Origin: Spirosoma oryzicola
GTDB lineage: Bacteria; Bacteroidota; Bacteroidia; Cytophagales; Spirosomataceae
Direction of reading: 5' to 3'
Assembly: GCF_021233055.1 (NCBI RefSeq)
Contig: NZ_CP089538.1
Location: 167,501 to 231,500, forward strand
DNA length: 64,000 nt
Numbering within the stretch: the stretch's first letter is position 1; each line of letters starts with the position of its first letter. This document shows positions 47,888-56,215 of this stretch, piece after piece. The notes below the pieces were generated by a model. That model had not been told where the DNA came from, searched no databases, and saw only the letters and a program-made list of their open reading frames with translations. The translations under genes were made by a program, and so were the position numbers.

Positions 47888-47956
47888 GTTCTGCCGAACA
47901 GTATTCGATACGCTGTATCTTGGAGATACGGCGTATCGAATACTGTTCGGCAGAAC
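47888..47956 (+). terminator. 33-bp near-perfect hairpin after the DUF1501 gene
   Basis: A 25-nt arm starting GTTCTGCCGAAC (47888-47912) is matched exactly at 47932-47956. The interior GTATCT/AGATAC extends the stem with one G-T pair and a TGG loop. There is no T run after it except CTCTTAT. It could end transcription or be a mobile palindromic repeat. Confidence 0.6.
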
Positions 47957-47969
47957 TCTCTTATACCAT

Positions 47970-47977
47970 TAACTTTG
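47970..47977 (+). promoter_or_regulatory. -7 box for the VOC gene
   Basis: TAACTTTG matches TAnnTTTG. The start site would fall near 47983, about 29 nt before the ATG at 48012 and too close to the GTG at 47988 for that codon to be the start. Confidence 0.5.
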
Positions 47978-48011
47978 GCGATCCAGAGTGAATACCGATA
48001 AAGGAATAAGT

Positions 48012-48371
48012 ATGATTCAGTTCAGGCGATTAGATCACATCTTACTGTCGATCCCGGAAGGTGAGACGGCAACAGCTCGTACCTTTTACACCAATGTAAT
48101 GGGGCTGACCGAAATTCCGGGCAACCATCCGGGCGGGGCTATCTGGTTTGCTATCGCCGATATTCAGCTCCACCTTCGCGAAGAAGGCGGTGAACAACCC
48201 TACTCAAAGCGTCATCCGGCGTTTGAAGTCAGCCAACTGGAACTAGCCAAAAAAGCGCTTGAACAGCACGCTATTCCCATCGAATATTCATCAGAAATTG
48301 ACGGGCGGCAGCGATTCTTCATTCGTGATCCGTTCGGTAACCGGATCGAGTTTCTGGAGTTTTTACCGTAA
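48012..48371 (+). CDS. VOC-family (glyoxalase/dioxygenase-like) protein
   Basis: A 119-aa single VOC domain. The two beta-alpha-beta-beta-beta units begin at RRLDHILLSIPEGE and HPAFEVSQLELA. The end is FFIRDPFGNRIEFLEFLP. Metal-site candidates are H9 of the first unit, H57-like positions and the final glutamate in IEFLE. The ATG at 48012 is chosen over an upstream GTG because of the promoter position and family length. The substrate is unknown. It is monocistronic. Confidence 0.85.
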   Translation: MIQFRRLDHILLSIPEGETATARTFYTNVMGLTEIPGNHPGGAIWFAIADIQLHLREEGGEQPYSKRHPAFEVSQLELAKKALEQHAIPIEYSSEIDGRQRFFIRDPFGNRIEFLEFLP

Positions 48372-48468
48372 AAAGGGGCTGTTCCTTAACCTGATTCCTT
48401 CTATATTTCACCCGGCAAAAGAAAAATAGGAGAAAATCAGTTAATCAGAAGGAGCATCTTTCTAACTA

Positions 48469-49578
48469 ATGCAGGAACAAATAGAGACATGGATACGGGC
48501 GCTGGTCCGCTGGTTTGGGTATGTGCCTAATCGTGATTTGTCAGGTTGGGTATTACTCACAATCGCGGTCGTGCTAGGCCTGGCAGTTGATGTTGTCGTT
48601 ACTCAAGTAAGCCGGTTTATTGCCCGTCGCCGAACGTTTCAAACGCTCAATCTTCTCAAAATTCATGTTCGCTGGGCGTTTTGGTTGTTCACACCATCCT
48701 TGTTTTTTCTCCTGGCTACCAATATTCAATCCGCGCGGTTTCTGCGTCGTCACCCTGTAGCCGACAAAGTGGCGGAGGTGTTGTTTCTCGTTACAGCCAC
48801 TTGGTTGATTGTCAAATTGTTGAAGTTTGGCGAACTGTTCCTGATCCGGGAATACGACACAACCAAGGACGTGAATCTGTCGCAGCGGAAATTTGTGACG
48901 CAGGTGCGCTTTGTTCGCCGTTTAATCGCGATTTGTGTTCTGATTGTGGGCGTCTCGCTCTTACTGATCTCGTTTCAGGGAAGCCGAAAAGTTGGATTGA
49001 GCGTGCTGACGTCTGCGGGGGTCGTATCGGTGGTTGTCGGTTTTGCTGCTCAAAAAACGCTGGCTAGTTTGCTGGCAGGGATACAGATTGCTTTCAACCA
49101 GCAAATTCGTCTCGACGATGCGGTTGTTGTGGAAAAGGAGTGGGGGCGTATCGAAGAAATTAACCTTACCAGCGTTATTGTCCGGCTCTGGGACCGGCGT
49201 CGGCTGATTTTGCCTATTACGTACTTTGTCGAAAATCCGTTTGAAAACTGGACCCGCTCCGACGCGTCGATTGTTGGTGCCGTTTTTTTATATCTGGATT
49301 ATAACGTACCGATCGAAACGATTCGGACTAAAGCGCGGGAAATTGTCGAGAATGACCCCTTATGGACGGGCGAAACCTTTGCCGTTCAACTGACTGATAC
49401 GACACTGACCTGCATTCAGATTCGGATATTAGCATCGGCCCACGATGCGCCGTCGGCGTTTGATTTACGCTGTCATATTCGGGAACAACTCATTACCTTC
49501 ATCCGGGACGAATACCCGCAGGCGCTACCGCAAACACGCTTGATGCTGGCTGAAGAGCTGCGCCCCAAAGAAGTCTAA
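48469..49578 (+). CDS. MscS-family mechanosensitive channel
   Basis: A 369-aa membrane protein with about five helices (near 25-45, 68-85, 101-120, 150-170 and 178-200). The MscS pore helix and beta domain read VVGFAAQKTLASLLAGIQIA, then IRLDDAVVVEKEWGRIEEI and NPFENWTRSD. A C-terminal alpha/beta domain follows. It releases solutes during osmotic downshock. It is convergent with glpK. Hairpins and repeats fill the gap. Confidence 0.92.
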   Translation: MQEQIETWIRALVRWFGYVPNRDLSGWVLLTIAVVLGLAVDVVVTQVSRFIARRRTFQTLNLLKIHVRWAFWLFTPSLFFLLATNIQSARFLRRHPVADKVAEVLFLVTATWLIVKLLKFGELFLIREYDTTKDVNLSQRKFVTQVRFVRRLIAICVLIVGVSLLLISFQGSRKVGLSVLTSAGVVSVVVGFAAQKTLASLLAGIQIAFNQQIRLDDAVVVEKEWGRIEEINLTSVIVRLWDRRRLILPITYFVENPFENWTRSDASIVGAVFLYLDYNVPIETIRTKAREIVENDPLWTGETFAVQLTDTTLTCIQIRILASAHDAPSAFDLRCHIREQLITFIRDEYPQALPQTRLMLAEELRPKEV

Positions 49579-49596
49579 CCTGATAGATTTAGGCTT

Positions 49597-49628
49597 AGTG
49601 GGGTCAACTACTCATAGCTGACCCCACT
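49597..49628 (+). terminator. Hairpin after the mscS-like gene
   Basis: AGTGGGGTCA and TGACCCCACT form a 10-bp stem with a 12-nt loop, 18 nt after the stop codon. There is no T run immediately after, so termination strength is uncertain. Confidence 0.55.
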
Positions 49629-49648
49629 GATAAGCCGTGTTTTCTTGT

Positions 49649-49784
49649 GGTGTCGGTTTCTCAAAACAGTATTGTCCGAAATGTTCGATTTACATCAATC
49701 GGCTCCCTTCGTAGTGGTGTCGGTTACTCAAAACCGACCTTTGGCGTCAGCAACCGGTGTCGGTTATGAGTAACCGACACCACT
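49649..49784. repeat. Three copies of a GGTGTCGGTT element
   Basis: GGTGTCGGTT occurs at 49649, 49716 and 49756. The second copy with its flank (AGTGGTGTCGGTTACTCA, 49714-49731) has an exact 18-bp inverted match at 49767-49784. The third copy also forms its own 11-bp hairpin with a TGAG loop. They fill the gap between the convergent mscS-like and glpK genes. Spacing and divergence do not fit a CRISPR array. Confidence 0.7.
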
Positions 49785-49808
49785 GACACCACCAAAACAA
49801 TTCAGGTT

Positions 49809-51308
49809 TTATTCTTCCCAATCGAATGAGCGTTCGATCGCTTTCTGCCAGCCGCGCATGAGTCGTTTACGCTGCGCATCGTCCATTGTCGATTCGTACG
49901 TTCTGGCGACGCCCCAGTTTTGCCGAAGGTCGTCCAGATTGTGCCAGTAACCCACGGCGAGACCGGCAGCATAAGCAGCACCCAACGCTGTCGTCTCGGT
50001 CATCTGTGGACAAACGACGGGTCCGTTCAGTACATCCGCCTGAAACTGCATCAGCAATGAATTGACAACCATGCCCCCATCGACGCGCAACGATTTTAGT
50101 GATACACCCGCATCCTGTTCCATCGCCCGTACTACATCGACAGTTTGGTAAGCTGTTGCTTCCAGAACAGCCCGCGCGATATGCCCTTTGTTGACAAAGC
50201 GGGTCAGGCCGGCAATTACGCCCCGCGCGTCGGCTTTCCAGTGGGGAGCATACAGTCCCGAAAAGGCAGGGACGAAATACGCTCCGCCGTTATCGTCTAC
50301 CGACCGGGCAAGCGTTTCAATATCGGTGCTTTTTTTGATAATGCCCAGATTGTCGCGCAGCCATTGCACCAGCGCGCCCGTTATGGCCACACTGCCTTCG
50401 AGCGCGTAATGAACGGGTTCGTTCTGAAACTGGTAAGCCACGGTAGTCAGCAAGCCGTAAGTCGACTCGCGGAGTTCGGTGCCGGTATTCATAAGCAGGA
50501 AGCAGCCCGTACCGTAGGTATTTTTAGCTTGTCCCGGTTCGTAACAGGTCTGTCCGACCAGCGCGGCTTGCTGATCCCCAAGAATACCCGCAATGGGTAC
50601 GCCCGGCAACACCTCCGACGTGACTGTTCCGTACACTTCGCTACTGGGCCGGATTTGTGGCAACATAGCGCGGGGAACCCCAAACGTTTCCAGCAGCGAA
50701 TCGTCCCAGTCGAGCGTGCGCAGGTTCATCAGTTGCGTACGACTGGCATTGGTAACGTCGGTAATATGCAAACCACCAGCGGGGCCGCCGGTCAGATTCC
50801 AGACAACGAACGTATCCATATTGCCAAAAAGCGCGTCGCCCCGTTCGGCATCAGCGCGTAAACCAGACACGTTGTCCAGCAACCATTTGAGTTTCAAACC
50901 GCTGAAATAGGTTGCTAGTGGAAGGCCCGTTTGCGGCCGAAACCGGTCTTGGCCGCCGTGCGCTGCAAACTCCGTTACCAGATCGGCGGTACGCATATCC
51001 TGCCAGACAATGGCATTGTAGTACGGCTTCCCCGTTTTACGATTCCATACGACGGTGGTTTCCCGCTGGTTGGTGATACCAATAGCGGCAATATCCTGCG
51101 TTGACAACTGCGCTTTGATGCGGGCAAGGGCGACCACTTCCAGCGTATTACGCCATATTTCTTCGGGATCGTGTTCAACCCAGCCGGGCTGCGGATAAAT
51201 CTGTTTATGTTCTTTCTGAGCGAGTGAAACAATCTGGCCTTGCCGGTCGAATACTATACAACGGGTACTGGTCGTCCCCTGGTCAATGGCGGCTATGTAC
51301 GTGGGCAT
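49809..51308 (-). CDS. glpK: Glycerol kinase
   Basis: Phosphorylates glycerol to glycerol 3-phosphate. FGGY family, 499 aa, with the phosphate-1 loop DQGTTSTR at 9-16, [17 protein letters not shown] near 77-93, [13 protein letters not shown] near 240, and the second FGGY signature region with [19 protein letters not shown] near the C-terminus. No glycerol facilitator or dehydrogenase gene is adjacent, so it stands alone. It is divergent from the OmpA lipoprotein gene. Confidence 0.97.
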   Translation of the reverse strand: MPTYIAAIDQGTTSTRCIVFDRQGQIVSLAQKEHKQIYPQPGWVEHDPEEIWRNTLEVVALARIKAQLSTQDIAAIGITNQRETTVVWNRKTGKPYYNAIVWQDMRTADLVTEFAAHGGQDRFRPQTGLPLATYFSGLKLKWLLDNVSGLRADAERGDALFGNMDTFVVWNLTGGPAGGLHITDVTNASRTQLMNLRTLDWDDSLLETFGVPRAMLPQIRPSSEVYGTVTSEVLPGVPIAGILGDQQAALVGQTCYEPGQAKNTYGTGCFLLMNTGTELRESTYGLLTTVAYQFQNEPVHYALEGSVAITGALVQWLRDNLGIIKKSTDIETLARSVDDNGGAYFVPAFSGLYAPHWKADARGVIAGLTRFVNKGHIARAVLEATAYQTVDVVRAMEQDAGVSLKSLRVDGGMVVNSLLMQFQADVLNGPVVCPQMTETTALGAAYAAGLAVGYWHNLDDLRQNWGVARTYESTMDDAQRKRLMRGWQKAIERSFDWEE

Positions 51309-51452
51309 AAAACGGTATGAATGGTCAAAACAGGTAAATACAAAAGAGCAGTCAATTTACTGGTAATGATTAGTAACTTACCGTTGGGTCCCCTATACGT
51401 TTCGTATTGAACAATCCTCAATAAATACAGATTGTATTCGTTAAAAGAAAGA

Positions 51453-51481
51453 CACGCCCAAATTTGCCTATCTTGGGCGTG
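51453..51481 (+). promoter_or_regulatory. Inverted repeat upstream of the OmpA lipoprotein gene
   Basis: CACGCCCAA (51453-51461) and TTGGGCGTG (51473-51481) are perfect complements with an 11-bp spacer. They end 24 bp before the chosen start. It may be an operator or a 5' leader hairpin. No clear TAnnTTTG box was found here; TATCTTGG inside the repeat is one base off. Confidence 0.4.
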
Positions 51482-51505
51482 AAAATGCCTCTGCTTCATT
51501 TTTAT

Positions 51506-53488
51506 ATGAAAATCAATACGTTGTCTGTGCTACTGGTCGCATTGGGTTTAGCTACCGGGCTGGCGGGTTGCAACTCAGCCATGCAGGCGTACAAAAAAGG
51601 CGTTCGGCACTACGACGCTGGAGAATATAATTTGGCGCTCACCCAATTTCAGAAAGCGGAAAAAGGAAGTATCGATCCGGCCCGCCTGAACTATTACATG
51701 GCCGAATCGTACCGCTTGTCGAACCGCTTTGGGGAGGCCGTTCCCTTCTACCAGAAAGCTATTGAAGCCAATACGACGGAACCCGAAGCCCGCTTCAACT
51801 ATGCATATGCATTGAAGTCGCAGGGGAATTACCCCGCAGCGTTGGATCAACTTCAGCAGTATGTCGCCAACGCGCCCAAAACGACGGCTAAGCCGGTACT
51901 CGACAAAGCGAAGCGCGAAATCGAAACGCTGAAAGCCATAAACATCATCGCCCAGAATAAGTCGCTGATCACGCTTAAAAACATGAGTAACCTTAACTCG
52001 CCCGGATCGGAGTTTGCGCCGGTGGTGCGGGGAGAAGAACTCGTCTTTACGGCGTCGCGGAAGGAGCAGGTTTATAAGAACAATGGTTTGCCAATGCTGG
52101 GTCTGTACAAGACCAAACTCAACCAGAAGCCCGACGAGACTGGCAACGCACCGGAATTGTTCAGCAGCAATGTTCTTCAGAACGATGTGAACGAGGGAAC
52201 ACCGGCTTTCTCAAAAGATGGCAAAACCATGATTCTGGCGCGTGGTAATAACGGCAAGCGCAAAGGCGGGCTGGATGTGGATCTGTACATCAGCCGCTTA
52301 GGTGAAAACAACACCTGGAGTCAGCCACTTCGTCTGCCCATCAGTGACTCAACGGCCTGGGACGGTTCACCTGCTTTCTCTGCCGATGGCAAAACGCTTT
52401 ATTTTGCTTCGAATCGCGCGGGTGGTGCGGGTGGTATCGACCTGTACCGGACGAGTATCGATGCATCGGGACGGTTTAGCCGCCCGGTCAACATGGGTCG
52501 TGATATCAATACGCCCGGCGATGAAATGTTTCCCTACGTTGGACCAGACGCGAAACTGTATTTTGCTTCCGACGGACATCCGGGATTGGGTAAACTGGAC
52601 GTATTTGTCGCTACCCGGTCGGGTGGGGTAACGCGGGTCGAAAATATGGGCCAGCCTATCAATTCACCCGGTGATGATTTTGGCCTGATCTATATTGAGC
52701 CGAAGAAGGGATTCCTTGCGTCCAACCGAACGGGTGGTAAAGGTGACGACGATATTTATTTCTTCCAGGAAGGCCCCGCTGCTGATACGACGACGATTGT
52801 ACAGAACAAACGCGATCCGAAGCGGGTCCGTTATTTCTTAGCTGGAACTGTTTCGGCCAACGAAACGCCGATTGCCCCACTGGATTCGGCTCGTGTCCGT
52901 ATTCTAGATGACGCTACCGGGCAGCCAATTGCCGAAGCGACAACGGGTCAGCCCGGTACGTTTGGTAAGTACCCGTTGCAGGAAGGCAAAGACTACACCA
53001 TTCTGGCCGAGCGTAAAGGATACCTGACACGTCGGGAGCAGTTTACGATGCAGGGCAAGAGCATTCCCGAAATCTTCCTGACAAAGCCGGAGACAGACAC
53101 AACGTTCAACGTAGCGATTTTGCTGGATAAAGGCACGCTGAACAAAACGTTCGTGCTGGAAAACATCTACTACGATTTTGATAAATTCAACATCCGCCCC
53201 GACGCTGCTGATGAATTGGATAAGTTAGTAACGATACTGAAAGACAACCCGACGCTTAAAATAGAATTAGGCTCCCATACGGATGCGCGGGGTAGTGATG
53301 CGCACAACGAAACGTTGTCGCAGAACCGGGCGAAATCAGCCGTCGAATACATTGCTTCGAAGGGTATCGACGCCAGTCGTCTGACCTACAAAGGGTACGG
53401 CGAAAACCAGCTGATCGTCAAAAATGCGAAGACGGAAGAGGAACACCAGCGCAACCGTCGAACCGAGTTCAAGATTCTTGAGCTATAG
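51506..53488 (+). CDS. OmpA-family lipoprotein with TPR and PD40 repeats
   Basis: A 660-aa outer-membrane lipoprotein. The ATG at 51506 gives a clean lipoprotein signal (MKINTLSVLLVALGLATGLAGC, split by a lipobox LAGC); two ATGs upstream would spoil it. Tetratricopeptide repeats occupy about 25-130. A PD40/WD40-like beta-propeller lies at about 150-410 with several F-S-x-D-G-K-T blades. A carboxypeptidase-like region is at about 430-515. The OmpA peptidoglycan-binding domain is at about 540-660 (YYDFDKFNIRPDAADEL, GSHTDARGSD). The layout is common in Bacteroidota gliding/secretion and envelope proteins (PorE-like), but the exact role is open. Confidence 0.9.
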   Translation: MKINTLSVLLVALGLATGLAGCNSAMQAYKKGVRHYDAGEYNLALTQFQKAEKGSIDPARLNYYMAESYRLSNRFGEAVPFYQKAIEANTTEPEARFNYAYALKSQGNYPAALDQLQQYVANAPKTTAKPVLDKAKREIETLKAINIIAQNKSLITLKNMSNLNSPGSEFAPVVRGEELVFTASRKEQVYKNNGLPMLGLYKTKLNQKPDETGNAPELFSSNVLQNDVNEGTPAFSKDGKTMILARGNNGKRKGGLDVDLYISRLGENNTWSQPLRLPISDSTAWDGSPAFSADGKTLYFASNRAGGAGGIDLYRTSIDASGRFSRPVNMGRDINTPGDEMFPYVGPDAKLYFASDGHPGLGKLDVFVATRSGGVTRVENMGQPINSPGDDFGLIYIEPKKGFLASNRTGGKGDDDIYFFQEGPAADTTTIVQNKRDPKRVRYFLAGTVSANETPIAPLDSARVRILDDATGQPIAEATTGQPGTFGKYPLQEGKDYTILAERKGYLTRREQFTMQGKSIPEIFLTKPETDTTFNVAILLDKGTLNKTFVLENIYYDFDKFNIRPDAADELDKLVTILKDNPTLKIELGSHTDARGSDAHNETLSQNRAKSAVEYIASKGIDASRLTYKGYGENQLIVKNAKTEEEHQRNRRTEFKILEL

Positions 53489-53512
53489 GCAGGCACGGGA
53501 TTAGATTTGTTG

Positions 53513-53569
53513 AATGGGTAATTGATAAGCAGGGTCATAACAATTTGACCGGTTTACCAATTACCCATT
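53513..53569 (+). terminator. Hairpin after the OmpA lipoprotein gene
   Basis: AATGGGTAATTG and CAATTACCCATT form a 12-bp stem enclosing an inner GGTCA/TGACC pair. It lies 25 nt after the stop codon, with a T-rich tail. The 12-mer GAATGGGTAATT also occurs at 13440-13451. Confidence 0.55.
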
Positions 53570-53592
53570 TATCTATTTACCCGTTGTGAGCC

Positions 53593-54399
53593 ATGAACGA
53601 TAAACTCCGTCAGTTTCTAGTTGTCTTCGGCATTATCTCGCTGATCGTGACAAATTATCTGTCGAACGTAGGGGCGTTTGGCGGACAAACGAATGCCAAC
53701 ATCTCGGCCAAATACCCAACCCTAATTACGCCGGCTGGTTATGCCTTTTCAATCTGGGGCGTGATTTTTCTCGGCTTGCTTGCTTTTGCCATCTACCAGG
53801 CTACGCCATCGCAACGAACCAATCCGCGTTTTCGGGCTGTTGGCGGATGGGTTATCCTGAATGCGTTTTGTAATAGCATCTGGAGTCCTTTATTCAACAA
53901 CGAGCGCATCGGATTAGCACTAGTGGTCATTCTAGTCATGCTATTTTCGCTGGTTATTATTGAGCAGCGTCTCCTGGCGCGGCCACATAGCCCCTTGTTG
54001 CCGGTTGATGGTGATGCAACGCTTCCTGAATCAGCAGCGTCACCAGCGGAGACGTGGCTAGCCCGGATTCCGTTTTCGCTGTATTTCGGCTGGCTAACCA
54101 TTGCTACGATTGTCAACGTGGCAGTTTATCTGAAAGCTACCGATTTTAGCCTGATGGGTCTTAGTGAGCAAACCTGGGCCGTTGCTGTCCTGATCGTTGG
54201 GTTGGTTGTGGGAGCTGTTGTCTTCAATCGCTATCGAAGTGTCGCGTACATACTTGTATTTGCCTGGGCTTACGTAGCCATAGCTATCAAGCAGGAAGGT
54301 AATGGACAGGTTCCGTTGGTAGCCGGGGCCGGAGCAATTGTGGCGGTTTTGCTAGCCATTACAGGGCTTATCTCCCGAAAAACACCAAGCTATACGTAA
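53593..54399 (+). CDS. TspO/MBR-like membrane protein
   Basis: A 268-aa protein with about seven to eight membrane helices. FSIWGVIFLGLLAFAIYQA and the following NAFCNSIWSPLFNNERI resemble the tryptophan-rich sensory protein (TspO) family. The protein is longer than the usual 160 aa, with a roughly 20-residue Ala/Pro-rich loop (about 138-155). If it is a TspO homologue it may bind porphyrins or lipids in the inner membrane. Confidence in the exact family is moderate. It ends before a bidirectional terminator shared with the cyclophilin gene. Confidence 0.68.
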   Translation: MNDKLRQFLVVFGIISLIVTNYLSNVGAFGGQTNANISAKYPTLITPAGYAFSIWGVIFLGLLAFAIYQATPSQRTNPRFRAVGGWVILNAFCNSIWSPLFNNERIGLALVVILVMLFSLVIIEQRLLARPHSPLLPVDGDATLPESAASPAETWLARIPFSLYFGWLTIATIVNVAVYLKATDFSLMGLSEQTWAVAVLIVGLVVGAVVFNRYRSVAYILVFAWAYVAIAIKQEGNGQVPLVAGAGAIVAVLLAITGLISRKTPSYT

Positions 54400-54421
54400 C
54401 TGCTGATCATTGACGGTTATC

Positions 54422-54456
54422 AAAAAAGGGCGCTTCCAGTTGGAAGCGCCCTTTTT
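54422..54456. terminator. Bidirectional terminator
   Basis: AAAAAGGGCGCTTCCA and TGGAAGCGCCCTTTTT form a 16-bp stem with a 2-nt loop and T runs on both strands. It lies between the convergent TspO-like and cyclophilin genes. Confidence 0.94.
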
Positions 54457-54476
54457 GTAGGTAGGAGGAAATAGAC

Positions 54477-54923
54477 TTATGCCTGTTCTTCTTCCAGTAC
54501 TTCGATGCTGTTGATTTTGTCGCCCTGACGAATCTGGTCAATAACGTCCAATCCTTCGACAACCTTTCCGAAAACGGTGTGGTTACGATCCAGGTGCTGC
54601 GTATTCTGGCGGTTGTGGCAAATGAAAAACTGCGAACCACCCGTGTTGCGGCCCCGGTGTGCCATCGACAAGACACCCCGGTCATGGTATTGGTTGTCGC
54701 CCGTCAGTTCGCAATCGATCGTGTAGCCAGGACCACCCGCACCCGTACCGGTTGGGTCGCCACCCTGGATCATGAAGTTTGGGATAACGCGGTGAAACAT
54801 GATACCGTCGTAGAATCCTTTCTTCGCGAGGGTAATAAAGTTATTAACCGCTTTTGGCGCGTCTTTATCGAAAAATTCGATGAGCATGCTGCCTTTGTCG
54901 GTATTCATTTTAGCCTTTGGCAT
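54477..54923 (-). CDS. Cyclophilin-type peptidyl-prolyl cis-trans isomerase
   Basis: A 148-aa cytoplasmic cyclophilin. The ATG at 54923 (MPKAKMNTDKGSMLIEFF) gives the family length and lies about 20 nt after a predicted start site; the longer frame reads through the promoter. Catalytic and binding residues are in FHRVIPNFMIQGGDPTGTG and in GSQFFICHNRQNTQHLDRNH. There is no signal peptide. Confidence 0.95.
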   Translation of the reverse strand: MPKAKMNTDKGSMLIEFFDKDAPKAVNNFITLAKKGFYDGIMFHRVIPNFMIQGGDPTGTGAGGPGYTIDCELTGDNQYHDRGVLSMAHRGRNTGGSQFFICHNRQNTQHLDRNHTVFGKVVEGLDVIDQIRQGDKINSIEVLEEEQA

Positions 54924-54949
54924 AACTAAAGTCGATTTTGTTGTGACTG

Positions 54950-54957
54950 CAAAATTA
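54950..54957 (-). promoter_or_regulatory. -7 box of the cyclophilin gene
   Basis: TAATTTTG on the minus strand matches TAnnTTTG. A TTG lies upstream with a 15-nt spacer, shorter than ideal. The start site near 54944 gives a 20-nt leader. Confidence 0.55.
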
Positions 54958-55538
54958 CGACGAATCGCTTTACAAAGATGTCCTTTTCCGATGATTGCAA
55001 AGAGAAGCAATAAACAAGGATTTGATAAAGTCAGAACAACGGATTAACACTATTTACAATGTACAGCCAGTCAAGTGGCTAGTCGACAGGGCAATAGTTT
55101 ATCAGTTGAGACGCCTAGGTGTAACAGGCGAGTTGACCTGTCGTTGGCGAGAAGCGTATAGCGAATAGCTGTCAAGGAAAAATAGGTAGTTAATGGTAGC
55201 AAAACCATTGGTTGATGCTAGTGGTAAAGACGCTTATAAGTCTCCTGATTTCGCAAAGCTATTTTTTAAGATTTGATTTATAATTTATTCTTGGAATAAG
55301 TCAATGTGTGGTGTGTTGTTATTTGCGGCAAAGAGGATAAATTGCCTGATCGTTAAGACTTAAGAAGAAACTAAGTCTGATTTTCTTCTTGTTTTTGTTC
55401 AATTATACTCAGTTTCATCTTTTTTGTAAGTACTATTACTCCGTTGGTTTTACTTTTTTGTTGGATTCCCTACTTACCATTTTTATTCAGAATCTGTGAA
55501 CATTCAACCGATTCTTATCAATTTCTAAACGTGTAACC
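54958..55538. other. About 580 nt without a recognisable gene
   Basis: The stretch between the divergent cyclophilin and DUF952 genes is AT-rich, especially 55240-55530. I see no frame of 60 codons or more and no known RNA. Small inverted repeats occur, for example AATGGT/ACCATT near 55194 and AGCCA/TGGCT near 55069. It holds at least the DUF952 promoter and may hide a small RNA. Confidence 0.6.
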
Positions 55539-55838
55539 ATGAGTCTGATCTATCATGTTGTTCCGGCTAAAGACTGGGCGACGTTCGAAAATAAATCAAC
55601 GTATGAAGCCGCCAGTCTCCAATCTGAAGGCTTCATTCATTTGTCAACAGAGAGTCAAGTGGCTGGTGTATTGGAACGGTACTATCAGAACGTGCCAGAT
55701 CGATTACTGCTGCACATTGATCCTACACTGCTGACTGCCGAACTGAAATATGAAATTTCGACCAACAACGAGCGTTTTCCGCATCTTTATGGCCCTCTTA
55801 ATAAGGAATCCGTCGTGACCGTAGAACACCTGGATTAA
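55539..55838 (+). CDS. DUF952 protein
   Basis: A 99-aa cytoplasmic protein matching the small DUF952 family. It starts MSLIYHVVPAKDWATFEN, with EGFIHLSTESQVAGVLERYY and the end FPHLYGPLNKESVV. The function is unknown; the fold is thought to be related to glutathione-S-transferase-like or ADP-ribosyl-type small domains, but that is not secure. It is followed directly by a gene fragment, and its stop codon abuts the first codons of that remnant. Confidence 0.88.
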   Translation: MSLIYHVVPAKDWATFENKSTYEAASLQSEGFIHLSTESQVAGVLERYYQNVPDRLLLHIDPTLLTAELKYEISTNNERFPHLYGPLNKESVVTVEHLD

Positions 55839-55870
55839 CCGTCATAATTGACCTGTACGAAAGCGTTGTG

Positions 55871-56133
55871 ATTGCAGGCCCTGGACGATTTGTATTTGTC
55901 AACGTGCCCCAAGCGTATTTCCAATCGGTTAAGGTCGGGTGCCCGCCACAGTTGTAACAGAATTAAGAAATCAGGCGTTTGCCGGAAAAGTTGTAGGTGC
56001 ATCAGGTACGTTACGAAGCGAATCACGAACTTTACTTGCCGAAGTGGCAATTCTTAACCCAAAACAGAAACTGTCTTCAGGCTTGTGTAGTCAGGTAGAG
56101 TTCGACATAATTGTGCCCAATGCACCCGCCTAA
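55871..56133 (+). pseudogene. Remnant of an RND-efflux membrane fusion protein (3' part, frameshifted)
   Basis: Two frames together give the C-terminal part of an AcrA/MexA-type adaptor. The first frame reads RFVFVNVPQAYFQSVKVG (55886-55939). After a missing base near 55939/55940 the other frame continues PATVVTELRNQAFAGKVVG, then SRTLLAEVAILNP and the end QVEFDIIVPN. The order fits RLRVFVNVPQAY..., F.G.V.RTSG..., SRTLL.EV..PNP of intact adaptors. The first roughly 250 residues are gone, replaced by the DUF952 gene. It stands 82 nt before a NodT-type outer-membrane gene, the expected neighbour. The inner-membrane RND pump gene is absent. Confidence 0.78.
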
Positions 56134-56167
56134 TCCCAGCCAACGCGCTTCAAATCACTTCTGAGAA

Positions 56168-56182
56168 ACCGCACAGTGCGGT
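56168..56182. promoter_or_regulatory. 15-bp palindrome before the NodT-type gene
   Basis: ACCGCAC-A-GTGCGGT is a perfect odd palindrome 34 bp upstream of the chosen start. It may be a leftover operator of the efflux operon (for example for a TetR-type repressor) or a chance repeat. Confidence 0.35.
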
Positions 56183-56215
56183 AATCGAACGTTGTCGAAA
56201 AACAGTAGCCCAACG

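Noticed and set aside
49649..49784. Possible CRISPR array in the GGTGTCGGTT cluster
   Set aside because: Only three copies with unequal spacing, inverted rather than direct matches, and no cas genes in the window.
50145..50861. 238-codon plus-strand frame opposite glpK
   Set aside because: Lies entirely opposite glpK with no start context or motif of its own.
55872..56057. 61-codon frame after DUF952
   Set aside because: The two other frames through the same bases show membrane-fusion-protein sequence, so a frameshifted remnant explains the region better.
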